The position numbers were made by a program, and so were the translations under genes. Source: CAZYPH01 sp964649095 (GTDB taxonomy: Bacteria; Bdellovibrionota; UBA1018; UBA923). Taken from it: 64,000 bases of DNA. The DNA lies in contig CAZYPH010000001.1 in NCBI GenBank assembly GCA_964649095.1, positions 60,168-124,167 of the forward strand, in the 5' to 3' direction. Below the pieces are notes generated by a model. It had not been told where the DNA came from. It saw only the letters and a program-made list of their open reading frames with translations, and searched no databases. Positions 46,322 through 55,203 of this stretch are shown piece by piece. Numbering within the stretch: position 1 is the first letter of the stretch; the number at the start of each line of letters is the position of its first letter.

Positions 46322-48766
46322 CTATAGATTAGGAATAGTTGGAATACCGCCCGCGCCGCCTGTACCAGGATTGGTTGGGTTCACAGGAGGTGGTGGCGCT
46401 GTAACAGCCGGCCCTGAAGCCCCAGGCACACTTATTACAGGCGGCGTTACTTGTCCGCCAAAACCAATTTGCCCTGCCGCAGAATACGCATACTGTTGAT
46501 AAATTTGGGCATAACGTGTTTGAAGTTCGGTTGCCTGGGCGTTGAGCTGCTGCATTTGTTCGGAATAATACGCCGTGCGACGCTGCTGATCTTGTACGGC
46601 CGCCATTTGGGCTAGGTAATATTGCTGAGATTGCTGCCAGCCCTGTTGCATCATTGGATTCATGGGGTTCATGCCACCGTTCACAAAACCAGCCCCGCCG
46701 ACACCGTAACCTGGCATTCCAGGGAAGTTATTGTAGGCACCAGGGAAACCGTTCATACCGATGGGCATACCGCCGGGGAACGTACCCACTGGACCACCAG
46801 GGAACGTGCCGGGCCAACCGCCAGCGTTAAAACCGCCGGGCATCATGCCAGGGAAGCCGGCACCTGGGAAACCAGCGCCGGGAAATCCGGCTCCGGGGAA
46901 TCCCGCACCTGGGAAACCTACTCCGACGCCGCCGGGTATCATAGGCATGCCTGGGTACCCGCCCCCGATGGCTCCGGGGAAACCTCCGTTAAAACCAGCA
47001 CCAACCCCCGGGAAGCCGCCATTAAAACCACCGGGCATTACGCCGGGGAACCCTGCGCCCGGGAAACCAGCTCCAGGAAAACCACCGTTGAAACCAGCGT
47101 TAAAACCTCCGGGCATCATGCCAGGGAAGCCCGCGCCCGGGAAACCAGCTCCAGGAAAACCACCGTTGAAACCGGCATTAAAACCACCGGGCATCATTCC
47201 AGGAAAACCGCCGTTAAAACCGGCGCCCATCATACCGGGCATCATACCTGGGAAGCCGCCATTAAAGCCTGCGCCCATCATTCCAGGAATGCCGCCACCC
47301 ATCATGCTGGGCATACCCATATAGGCGCCCGCCATGGGGTAGCCGCCCATCGGAAAGCCGTTAAAACCTGGAGTACCGCCACCGGTAAAATACGGCATGG
47401 AGTTCCATGGGCCCGCTACTAGGCCGCCGCCCGCACCGGGAAACAAACCGCCATTAGGGAACATGCCAGGAAGGCCCACGCCGATGCCACCCGTCCAGCC
47501 AAACTGCCCAGCACCGCCATAGGGGTTTAGAGGCATTCCAAGGCCTGACAAACCACCCAGCATGCCGGGACCACCATAGCCCCCCATCATGGGGCCGCCC
47601 AAACCAAAACCGCCACCCACACCGGGGAATACGCCTGGCATACCGCCATAGAGGCCGCCCATCATACCTGGGAACATGCCGTTGTAACCAAACGGCGACC
47701 CCGTGACGCCCATCCCGGGATATCCCACTCCACCAATGTACAGGCCACCGCCAAAACCACCGCCGCCACCCAAGGCGCCCATGAGGCCGCCAAGACCACC
47801 CATCATAGCAGCACTTAGGCCGCTACCATACTGGCCCCCCATCGCACCCATGGGGTTTGGTGGAAAATACGGCACACCCTCAGCGATCGAGTTCTGCATG
47901 TATTGGTTGTACGAATTTGTATAATTTTGTTGGGCCGTCTGAAAATTGCGGTAGCCCAAGTACGAATTAAGGCCACCTAAAATCATCGACCCACCCAAAC
48001 CGATACCTTGCATAACGCGCTCGAAAGTCGATGGCTGGCGCGGGGTCAACTGGATGCCATACACGTCTTGAATACGCTGCAACTCGGTAGTGGTGCGTTC
48101 TCGCGCCGCACAATCGGGACAGTTCGTATTGACTTCTTCTAATTCGGTTTCAAGCGATGTGATGCGCTCGGTAGCTTCTTCTAACTCGGATTCGATTTCG
48201 CGGATGCGGGCCTGCTTCGCGCGGATTTGAACTTGGTTGTCGACTTTGTAACAGCGCATGATGTCGGCGCGTGTATCAGCGCCCTGTGCCAAATCGAGAC
48301 AAGGTTGTTTCTGAAAAATCTTTAAACAAATATCAGCCTGAGAAGGTGATCCCACATAACATAAATTACCTCGAGAGCCGGGTGGCGTTCCAGACACTGC
48401 TGATGCAGGTGAAGGAGACGGGTCCTCTTTACATTCACTGCCGGTCACAGGCTCCATATTACAAAGACGCGCATGTCTTTGACAGGCATCAACGTTACAA
48501 TCGGTCTGCTCGCCAACAGGGGCGGTAGCGGATTGTAGTCGTCGAACCTCACGTTGTAGCCTCGATTTTTCTTGGCGTAAGTTGGTTTGGCTTTGGCGTG
48601 TTTCGCGCATCTCGCGATTGACGCGTCGGTATTCGGTAAGATTCGTAGCGTGCGCCGTCAGCGGCACTACTAAAAACAGCAACGCTGCTCGAAAAGTAGC
48701 TGCCATGGCCAATCTATAACGATCGGCATTTGTATTGTGTGGTTTAGTCTCGGTATGATTTTTCAT
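46322..48766 (-). CDS. Exported Gly/Pro/Phe/Met-rich repeat protein with coiled coils
   Basis: 814 residues. A signal peptide (AALLFLVVPLTAHA) is followed by a coiled coil (about 45-80), a Cys-rich patch (CNVDACQRHARLCN), a second coiled coil (ARIREIESELEEATERITSL) ending NCPDC, then from about 290 to 720 a low-complexity region built of GFPGAGFPG, GMMPGGFNAGFNGG and similar blocks. Within it a 26-residue unit is repeated with a 78-bp DNA period (for example 47055 and 47133). A Gln-rich helical C-terminal segment follows (MQQLNAQATELQTRYAQIYQ). Probably a surface or matrix structural protein, but no family is recognised. Plus-strand open frames opposite the repeats are by-products of the base bias. 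Confidence 0.82.
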   Translation of the reverse strand: MKNHTETKPHNTNADRYRLAMAATFRAALLFLVVPLTAHATNLTEYRRVNREMRETRQSQTNLRQEKSRLQREVRRLQSATAPVGEQTDCNVDACQRHARLCNMEPVTGSECKEDPSPSPASAVSGTPPGSRGNLCYVGSPSQADICLKIFQKQPCLDLAQGADTRADIMRCYKVDNQVQIRAKQARIREIESELEEATERITSLETELEEVNTNCPDCAARERTTTELQRIQDVYGIQLTPRQPSTFERVMQGIGLGGSMILGGLNSYLGYRNFQTAQQNYTNSYNQYMQNSIAEGVPYFPPNPMGAMGGQYGSGLSAAMMGGLGGLMGALGGGGGFGGGLYIGGVGYPGMGVTGSPFGYNGMFPGMMGGLYGGMPGVFPGVGGGFGLGGPMMGGYGGPGMLGGLSGLGMPLNPYGGAGQFGWTGGIGVGLPGMFPNGGLFPGAGGGLVAGPWNSMPYFTGGGTPGFNGFPMGGYPMAGAYMGMPSMMGGGIPGMMGAGFNGGFPGMMPGMMGAGFNGGFPGMMPGGFNAGFNGGFPGAGFPGAGFPGMMPGGFNAGFNGGFPGAGFPGAGFPGVMPGGFNGGFPGVGAGFNGGFPGAIGGGYPGMPMIPGGVGVGFPGAGFPGAGFPGAGFPGAGFPGMMPGGFNAGGWPGTFPGGPVGTFPGGMPIGMNGFPGAYNNFPGMPGYGVGGAGFVNGGMNPMNPMMQQGWQQSQQYYLAQMAAVQDQQRRTAYYSEQMQQLNAQATELQTRYAQIYQQYAYSAAGQIGFGGQVTPPVISVPGASGPAVTAPPPPVNPTNPGTGGAGGIPTIPNL
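47032..47190 (-). repeat. 78-bp tandem repeat inside the Gly/Pro-rich gene
   Basis: The stretch starting gcgcccgggaaaccagctcc occurs at 47055 and again at 47133, identical for about 40 bp, with the flanking DNA also similar. It encodes the GFPGAGFPG-MMPGGFNAG-FNGG unit. Length variation between strains is likely. Confidence 0.8.
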
Positions 48767-49013
48767 CTTAAAACGTCCTTATTTTAAGCAGGCGTATCAA
48801 CGTTAATTGTGAACCAAGTTTACAAAATTAGCGAGAGGAGAAGCGGCGGAGCCAAAACACACTTTCACGCCACTAGGTATTTTTTTCGCATCGCGCTGAA
48901 CCTAACCAAACCTCGTCGCACAAAAGATTTAATATATTTAAAAGCCGGAATATGCATTTTTCTAAATATTAATAGCCGTTTCAAATTAATAAACTTTCTC
49001 GTATTGTGAAAAC

Positions 49014-50732
49014 GTGTCAGCACAGCGGCAAAAAATTCCTAGTACGTTCTCGACTCAAGCGTATAAACGGCTTTATTCGTTTAATCAGCATCCCCTCAAA
49101 CAGTTTTGCGAACATCCCGACGACGCGCGGGCCAGCATTGTTGCCGAATTGATGCAGACGTACCCGCAAGATTCCCACGCGAATATCGTTTTTGATTTTA
49201 TAAAAGCCGAGTCCGCACGATTGAAGCGCCCCAATGACCCACTGCGCGATCAACTGGATGAGAGTTTTTTGGCCCTAGTAAAAGAAGCCGCTACCACGGC
49301 CAGCCGACGGCCCGAGGTCGGATCGCTGCCCAACGAAACTCAGAATTTTACAGAGATTTTAGAACACATCATCCATTACCATTTAGATGAAGTACTTAGT
49401 AGTTTTAGTAAAAACGTGTATCGGTTAGCGACGAAAGTAGTGCCTAATATTTTACGCGGCGTTTTACGCACGGTATCCGTACAGCAGCTATCGAAAGACC
49501 TTTTTGTTTCAGAAAACTTAAGAAGTCGTGTGCAGATTTCTGGTTGCATCGATCGCGTGCGCCACCTCTCGACATTAGGCACTGTGGTGTTAGTACCCAC
49601 CCACTATAGCAACCTCGACTCGTTATTGATCGGTTGGGCGCTCTATGAAATTGGCCTTCCGCCATTTGCGTACGGCGCTGGTTTAAATTTGTTTCGTAAT
49701 CCGGTGTTTGGTTTTTTTATGAACAACTTGGGGGCGTATAAAATTGATCGTAAAAAAACGCACCCACTGTACAAAGATATCATCCGTATTTTTTCACAAA
49801 CAGCTATGGAACGCGGCTGTCATAGTTTGTTTTTTCCGGGTGGTGGGCGCTCTAGATCAGGCGCTATGGAGAGTCGTTTAAAATTAGGCCTCTTAGGATC
49901 AGCCGTCGACGCTGCCAATCGTAATGTTTTATCCGACGGCGCTAAAATTTTTATCGTGCCCTGCACGTTGTCGTACCACTCCGTCATTGAAGCGAAGTCT
50001 TTAATTGAATCGCACTTGCAATTGGCGCCCTCGATGCAACGCAACTTTGCCGAACAAGATGCCGATGAATGGGGTAGCCTTACTAGTTTTATGCGTTTTG
50101 CTTGGAAGTTTTTCAAAGCCAACTCAACCATAAAAGTGCACTTCGCCGAAGCCTTTGACGTTTTGGGCAACAGCGTGGACGACGCCGGCCAAAGTTATAG
50201 CCAAACGGGTGCGCCGGTTGATTACACATCGTATTTCAAAGGCCTCGGCACACACCAAAAACTAGCCCTGACCTTTGACGAACAGCGCAATCGTGAATAC
50301 ACGCGCCAGTTGGGCCTGCGTGTGATTGAAAGTTTTAAACGCCATTCGATTCTGTTGAGTAGTCATTTTGTGGCGTATTCTTTTTTTGAGTGGCTACGAA
50401 AAGAAAAAAGCCACTCCGGCGACGACAAAACACTTTTAGGATTAGACCGCGTCGAAACTACGATGAGTGTTTCGGCCTTTTTGCCTTATTTTGCGGAACG
50501 CCTCGAACACCTGCGCCACCTACCCCATGCGCCTTTATTAGATGAGGTATTGGCCACAAGCTCCGCCGAAGACGCCCTACACCACGGCATACGACAACTC
50601 GGCATCTACCATATCAACCAACCCTTGGTGATTAATAACAACACCCTCTACTCTGAAGATATGCATTTATTATTATATTATCGTAACCGTGCATTTGGTT
50701 ATGGCATTGAGGGTGGGGAGAGGTGGATTTAG
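49014..50732 (+). CDS. PlsB-like glycerol-3-phosphate acyltransferase family protein
   Basis: 572 residues. The PlsC/PlsB acyltransferase motifs are in order: H-x4-D in PTHYSNLDSLLIGWALY, GAYKIDRKKTHPLYKDI, FFPGGGRSRSG, and VPCTLSYHSVIEAK. Length and spacing are closer to the dihydroxyacetone/PlsB group than to the short PlsC. The enzyme would load an acyl chain on a glycerol phosphate at the membrane. GTG start at 49014. The gene stands alone on the plus strand. Confidence 0.85.
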   Translation: MSAQRQKIPSTFSTQAYKRLYSFNQHPLKQFCEHPDDARASIVAELMQTYPQDSHANIVFDFIKAESARLKRPNDPLRDQLDESFLALVKEAATTASRRPEVGSLPNETQNFTEILEHIIHYHLDEVLSSFSKNVYRLATKVVPNILRGVLRTVSVQQLSKDLFVSENLRSRVQISGCIDRVRHLSTLGTVVLVPTHYSNLDSLLIGWALYEIGLPPFAYGAGLNLFRNPVFGFFMNNLGAYKIDRKKTHPLYKDIIRIFSQTAMERGCHSLFFPGGGRSRSGAMESRLKLGLLGSAVDAANRNVLSDGAKIFIVPCTLSYHSVIEAKSLIESHLQLAPSMQRNFAEQDADEWGSLTSFMRFAWKFFKANSTIKVHFAEAFDVLGNSVDDAGQSYSQTGAPVDYTSYFKGLGTHQKLALTFDEQRNREYTRQLGLRVIESFKRHSILLSSHFVAYSFFEWLRKEKSHSGDDKTLLGLDRVETTMSVSAFLPYFAERLEHLRHLPHAPLLDEVLATSSAEDALHHGIRQLGIYHINQPLVINNNTLYSEDMHLLLYYRNRAFGYGIEGGERWI

Positions 50733-50750
50733 CGATCTCAAAACTCACTG

Positions 50751-52001
50751 CTATGGTTTTAGGATCAGCTTAGAATTCCGCTTTATCAATTTTGTATAAT
50801 ATTTTTGAATAGCGTAGACACTCGCGCATTCGCCATATTGATTCTTGAAGCGATCGATCGACTCTTCAACGGCCCCGGGTAACTTTCGTATTATGTCGCG
50901 AACAAGCTCCATATACGCCGCCGGACTGACCCTAGATAACGAAAAAACTGCTTGCCAGTGAGATGGCAAAACAGTTCCTGAGTCAAACTGCCCTGCGACT
51001 GCCATCGCCAACTTATGACTGAGATTGGGGTAAAAACGCGTCGCTACCAAATCATAGAACGGCGCCAATCGCCATCGCCCCGCACTACTTCTTAAGAGGG
51101 ACAGATTTTTAGCGTGGCCATCACAATTTCCGGTTAAGACATTGAGAATTTGCCATTTTAAAATAGCATCGAGATCCTCAACTACCGAATCCGAGCGTTC
51201 TTCGATCAAACGACAACAGTCGATAAAACTCGGCCCGCCCTCAGTTTCATACTTGCGTTGATACGGAACCGCTAGGGCCTGACAAAAGTCCTCTTGATGG
51301 AGTCGACTCCACTGACCATTAATCTGTTGGCGGTCATAGCGGCCAACCACAAGAACAAAATTTTCACCTATTTTGACCAACTCAGCGTCGACTGTTGGAA
51401 CCCCTAGTGCTGCGTACACTTGGGTTTGAATCCATTCATTCTCAGGAACCCTCTGAAATCTGCGCGGGTTTGGTTTTAAGATATGCGTCGTAGGCTGGAA
51501 GCCTAAAGGTCGGTAGAAACGTTTGTGTTTATATATCAATGGAAGTTTATTTTGGGCCCCTGCAAGAGAAAAACGTAGGCCACCCTTGAGCTGTAAACTC
51601 AAGATACCTGCGGAGTCATTCTTAAACCATGCCGCCAACATCGCAGTTGAAACTTCCTCTAAATCACTTTTTTCAGTCGAATCGTGCTCCTCATTTGTAA
51701 TGACCAAAGCGCCCGCACAGTCGTGACCTATGCGCAGCAACAACTCAAAATCATTGTCTACTGAAATGCCAAGCTTTTGACACAAAGCGCTTCGCGGATT
51801 GCCTTCTGGTAAAAGATTTCCAAAAAAAATTTGAGCCTCTCGGTGGTACACTCGAGAATCTTTCTTTAACGAGGCTGAAATCGCGAAACCCTCGTCAGAA
51901 TCTAACCACTGCTGCGAGTACTGAAAACAAAACCCATCCTGCGTTTCATCTAGGACCCCAACCAGTTGGGGTGGAGACCAAACCCATAAGCGACGTTTCA
52001 C
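50751..52001 (-). CDS. hipA: HipA-family Ser/Thr kinase (toxin-like)
   Basis: 416 residues. N-subdomain ISASLKKDSRVYHREAQIFF and FFGNLLPEG, P-loop-like LAGAQNKLPLIYKHKRF, catalytic loop TGNCDGHAKNLSLL and the DFG-equivalent LAPFYDLVATRFYP are all present. HipA kinases phosphorylate cytosolic targets such as glutamyl-tRNA synthetase in E. coli and cause growth arrest; the target here is unknown. It overlaps the antitoxin-like gene by 4 bp, downstream of it, as in hipBA. Confidence 0.92.
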   Translation of the reverse strand: MKRRLWVWSPPQLVGVLDETQDGFCFQYSQQWLDSDEGFAISASLKKDSRVYHREAQIFFGNLLPEGNPRSALCQKLGISVDNDFELLLRIGHDCAGALVITNEEHDSTEKSDLEEVSTAMLAAWFKNDSAGILSLQLKGGLRFSLAGAQNKLPLIYKHKRFYRPLGFQPTTHILKPNPRRFQRVPENEWIQTQVYAALGVPTVDAELVKIGENFVLVVGRYDRQQINGQWSRLHQEDFCQALAVPYQRKYETEGGPSFIDCCRLIEERSDSVVEDLDAILKWQILNVLTGNCDGHAKNLSLLRSSAGRWRLAPFYDLVATRFYPNLSHKLAMAVAGQFDSGTVLPSHWQAVFSLSRVSPAAYMELVRDIIRKLPGAVEESIDRFKNQYGECASVYAIQKYYTKLIKRNSKLILKP

Positions 52002-52261
52002 TCGACCACCCTAGGCACAATCTGGATAGCAAGGTTTAATCGATGAATTACCTGCAATACTTTTCCTAAAGGAAACGAATCGCGTGAGCCGTTTTCTAAT
52101 TGATATAAAAACCGACGACTCACTCCCGAACGCGCTGCTAACTCGGCTTGTGTCAGCTTGCGTTTGCGGCGTTCAAGCCGAATTTTTTCACCAAGCGCCT
52201 CAACACCACGAATAAAAGTCGCCTTGGAGGGGTCTGCCTTTATTTCATCGATTTGATCCAT
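51998..52261 (-). CDS. hipB: HipB-like XRE-family helix-turn-helix regulator
   Basis: 87 residues from the ATG at 52261, which lies in the middle of an 18-bp palindrome. A TTG at 52300 would add 13 residues but is less likely. The HTH reads LTQAELAARSGVSRRFLYQLENG, followed by KVLQVIHRLNLAIQIV. It should bind and neutralise HipA and repress its own operon through the three operators upstream. Confidence 0.9.
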   Translation of the reverse strand: MDQIDEIKADPSKATFIRGVEALGEKIRLERRKRKLTQAELAARSGVSRRFLYQLENGSRDSFPLGKVLQVIHRLNLAIQIVPRVVE

Positions 52262-52369
52262 ATATGGATCATTTTCATACAAACAACCGACCTTTGTCAA
52301 ATTGATCTAGATATGGATCATATCAAACAAAACAAGACCACTAAAGCCATATGATCTAGATATAGATCA
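52254..52369. promoter_or_regulatory. Three operator-like palindromes at 49-bp spacing before hipBA
   Basis: O1 at 52254-52271 (tgatccatatatggatca) is a perfect 18-bp palindrome and contains the hipB ATG. O2 at 52303-52320 and O3 at 52352-52369 (tgatctagatatagatca) are close variants. Start-to-start spacing is exactly 49 bp each. All share TGATC at one end and GATCA at the other. Position and symmetry fit HipB binding; O3 also lies near the start region of the divergent ABC operon. Confidence 0.88.
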
Positions 52370-52465
52370 AAGTGTATTACTACGCCTCAAACTTAATGAT
52401 TTCTAATGTTTAGACCTATAACATTTAGAAGAACCCCACATGAAACCCTTATTCCGGAGGCGCTG

Positions 52466-53245
52466 ATGCGCAAAATTTCTTCAAAGGTCGTGCTGGCCTT
52501 TTTTGTATCTGCAGTCGTTATTGTAGGTGCTTTTTTGTATATACAGAAATTTAGATCTTCTAGGGAGTATGTATCGCCGCGGGTTGGTGATGTCGTTGAA
52601 ACTATTTATGGCCTAGGCACGGTGACGGCCGATCAGGAATACCACTTGCGTGTGGCGGTCACGTCAGAGGTTAGAAAACTTTTTGTGCAAGAGGGGCATA
52701 CGGTCGCTAAAAACACACCTCTCATTCGACTCGACGACAACACGTTTAAGTCGCCCTTAGATGGCGTCGTCACCCGCATCGCGTTTAAAGAAGGCGAACT
52801 TGTTGCACCGCAAGTGCCGGTTTTAACCGTTACGAATCTTGCACGCCTGTATCTGGAAGTTAGCCTCGAGCAACAATCCACGTTACGCGTAAAACGTGGG
52901 CAACCTGTTTATATTTCGTTCGAAAGCATGCGAAATGAAAAACTCACTGGTGAAGTGGCCACGATTTATCCGCGAGAAAATCAGTTCATTGTACGCGTCG
53001 AAATCAAAGACTGGCCCGCAATGAACATTCTGCCAGGCATGACGGCCGACGTAGCTATCTTGGTGGGTGAAAAAAAACAAGTGCTACTTATCCCAGTTAA
53101 AAGCATTATCGCCGGTCAGGCGACACGACGTCGCGACGGTCGCAATGAAAAGATTCGTGTAAAACTAGGGTCTATGGATGGCGAATGGGCCGAAGTACTA
53201 AGTAATGATTTGCTACCAAGTGATCAGATACTAGTGAGGCACTAA
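52466..53245 (+). CDS. Periplasmic adaptor (HlyD/MacA-like) of an ABC exporter
   Basis: 259 residues from the ATG at 52466, which has a GGAGG motif 5 bp upstream. An N-terminal membrane anchor (VVLAFFVSAVVIVGAFLYIQ) is followed by a biotinyl-lipoyl-like half (RKLFVQEGHTVAKNTPLIRL, SPLDGVVTRIAFKEGELV) and a beta-barrel domain. It is short, lacking a long hairpin, so it may not reach a TolC-type tunnel. It is first of three co-directional genes with 1-bp and about 38-bp spacers. Confidence 0.85.
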   Translation: MRKISSKVVLAFFVSAVVIVGAFLYIQKFRSSREYVSPRVGDVVETIYGLGTVTADQEYHLRVAVTSEVRKLFVQEGHTVAKNTPLIRLDDNTFKSPLDGVVTRIAFKEGELVAPQVPVLTVTNLARLYLEVSLEQQSTLRVKRGQPVYISFESMRNEKLTGEVATIYPRENQFIVRVEIKDWPAMNILPGMTADVAILVGEKKQVLLIPVKSIIAGQATRRRDGRNEKIRVKLGSMDGEWAEVLSNDLLPSDQILVRH

Positions 53246-53246
53246 C

Positions 53247-54497
53247 ATGCTGTTTCTTGCCATTCGTCATTTGATCAGTCGAAAAAAACAGTCGTTATTA
53301 ACGTTTGCAGGCATCGTTCTAGGCACCGCGGCGTATGTCGCGATTTCGGGTATGATGTTAGGCTTTCAAACGTTTATTTTAGACCAACTTGTAAACAACG
53401 ACTCACACCTGCGCATTCAAGCGCGTGAAGAGATTCTCACCACTCAAGTTTTAAACGACGCGCTCTTTGAAAAAGACACGGTGATTTCGTGGCTCCGCCC
53501 ACCCTCAGGACGTAAAGACAATTCGTTTATATTGGCGCCGCAACAATGGATTGATCGTTTGAACAACGACGATCGCATTTTAGCCGCATCGCCACAGCTT
53601 ATCATTCAAGGCATTGCAACCTATGGCGCGCAAACAGTTGCGGTGAGTCTGGTCGGCTCAGAACCTGAAAAACAAAAACGTGTTTCCAATATTGAATCGT
53701 ACATGCTTCAGGGCAAGTTCTCGGACATTGGCAACACCGGCAACCGCGTCATCATTGGCAGTGAACTCGCGCAAAGACTGGGCATTAACGTGGGCTCAAA
53801 TATTCTCTTGAGTTCGGGCAAACAAGTGCCCCAGCCTTTTAAAGTCGTGGGTCTTTTTCGCTTAGGCGTCAAAACACTGGATGAGACTAGAATTTTTGCA
53901 GCCCTCAAAGACACACAACAACTAAATCAAACACCAAGCCGCATCTCAGACATCGCGGTGCGATTGATCGATGTGAACTTAGCAAACGATCTGGCCACAT
54001 CATTTAATTTGTATGCTCAAGAAAAAGTACAAAGTTGGGATCAAGCCAACGAAGGCATTATGTCAGTCTTTAAAACTCAAGACATCGTCCGCAACGCCAT
54101 GACGGTTTCGATTTTGATTGTCGCAGGGTTTAGCATCTACAATATTTTAAGTTTAGCAGTAACGCATAAACGCCGAGAGATTGCGATACTAAGGTCAATA
54201 GGGTTTGAACCCTGGGACATCACTAAACTCTTTCTCATTCAAGGGGTGATCTTAGGTTTTTTCGGCGGATTACTAGGCGCGGCCCTTGGGCTTTTGATTT
54301 CGTACATTATGTCGAATATTGAAGTGTCTTCGAATCGAGGTTTAGGCGGAAACACCATGATGGTTTCGTTTAATGTTTGGATTTATATTAAAGCGTTTTT
54401 TCTTGCGCTGATTTCCTCGAGTTTTTCGGGATTTTTTCCGGCACGCGCGGCCGGGAGACTCGAGCCCATTGATATTATCCGTGGTGAAGATAGTTAG
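53247..54497 (+). CDS. ABC transporter permease, MacB/FtsX-like
   Basis: 416 residues with N-terminal helix (LLTFAGIVLGTAAYVAISG), a periplasmic MacB-core domain (about 45-260) and three C-terminal helices (MTVSILIVAGFSIYNILSLA onward). RREIAILRSIGFEPWDITKLF is the cytoplasmic coupling helix typical of the family. Substrate unknown; the family exports peptides or lipoproteins or drives mechanotransmission. Confidence 0.9.
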   Translation: MLFLAIRHLISRKKQSLLTFAGIVLGTAAYVAISGMMLGFQTFILDQLVNNDSHLRIQAREEILTTQVLNDALFEKDTVISWLRPPSGRKDNSFILAPQQWIDRLNNDDRILAASPQLIIQGIATYGAQTVAVSLVGSEPEKQKRVSNIESYMLQGKFSDIGNTGNRVIIGSELAQRLGINVGSNILLSSGKQVPQPFKVVGLFRLGVKTLDETRIFAALKDTQQLNQTPSRISDIAVRLIDVNLANDLATSFNLYAQEKVQSWDQANEGIMSVFKTQDIVRNAMTVSILIVAGFSIYNILSLAVTHKRREIAILRSIGFEPWDITKLFLIQGVILGFFGGLLGAALGLLISYIMSNIEVSSNRGLGGNTMMVSFNVWIYIKAFFLALISSSFSGFFPARAAGRLEPIDIIRGEDS

Positions 54498-54535
54498 AAG
54501 ACGTTTAAACAACGGGCTAATTGGGAAACAAATTT

Positions 54536-55198
54536 ATGTCGATCGAGATGATTCAAATTCGAAAAAGTTTTGGAGAACCGCCAACGCACGTACTGAAAGG
54601 CATTGATGGAAATATTCAAAATGGCGAGATGATTTCGATTGCCGGGCGCTCAGGCTCGGGCAAAAGCACGCTACTTTATATTATTAGTAGCCTTGATCGC
54701 CCCACATCAGGCGAAGTGCGTGTGGATGGTATTTCGTTAGCGAGTTTAGATTCGACGCAATTGCACCAGTTTCGTAACCAAAAAATGGGTTTCGTATTTC
54801 AATTCCACCATCTATTGCCCGAGCTGACGGCTTTGGAAAATATTTTGATGCCGACGCTTAAATCAGATAGCGATTTTGACTTTAAATCGCGCGCGCACGG
54901 TCTACTTAGTGAGTTCGGATTAGAAGACAAATGGAATCGCATTCCAAGCAAACTCTCTGGCGGCGAACAACAACGTGTTGCTATTGCACGGGCGCTGATC
55001 ATGAACCCGCCGATCGTATTTGCCGATGAACCCACGGGCAACTTAGATTCGGTCAATGCTGAAATTGTGATGAAACTATTTTTACGCATCAATCAAGAGC
55101 GTGGCACGACGATCGTGTACGTGACGCACGACCATGAGTTTGCACGTATGGCGTCGCGACAGATACAACTTATTGATGGCGTTGTGGTGCATGGGTAA
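54536..55198 (+). CDS. ABC transporter ATPase, MacB/LolD-like
   Basis: 220 residues from ATG 54536. Walker A AGRSGSGKSTLL, Q-loop FQFHHLLPELTALENILMP, signature LSGGEQQRVAIARAL, Walker B VFADEPTGNLD and the H-loop TIVYVTHDHEF are all canonical. It completes the adaptor-permease-ATPase exporter. Its stop is 5 bp from the stop of converging ATPase F. Confidence 0.93.
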   Translation: MSIEMIQIRKSFGEPPTHVLKGIDGNIQNGEMISIAGRSGSGKSTLLYIISSLDRPTSGEVRVDGISLASLDSTQLHQFRNQKMGFVFQFHHLLPELTALENILMPTLKSDSDFDFKSRAHGLLSEFGLEDKWNRIPSKLSGGEQQRVAIARALIMNPPIVFADEPTGNLDSVNAEIVMKLFLRINQERGTTIVYVTHDHEFARMASRQIQLIDGVVVHG

Positions 55199-55203
55199 AA
55201 AGC

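Noticed and set aside
46622..47422. Long plus-strand open frames rich in Pro, Gly, Lys, Thr and His opposite the repeat protein
   Set aside because: They are antisense images of the biased GFPG/MMPG repeats, have no start context and no independent protein features.
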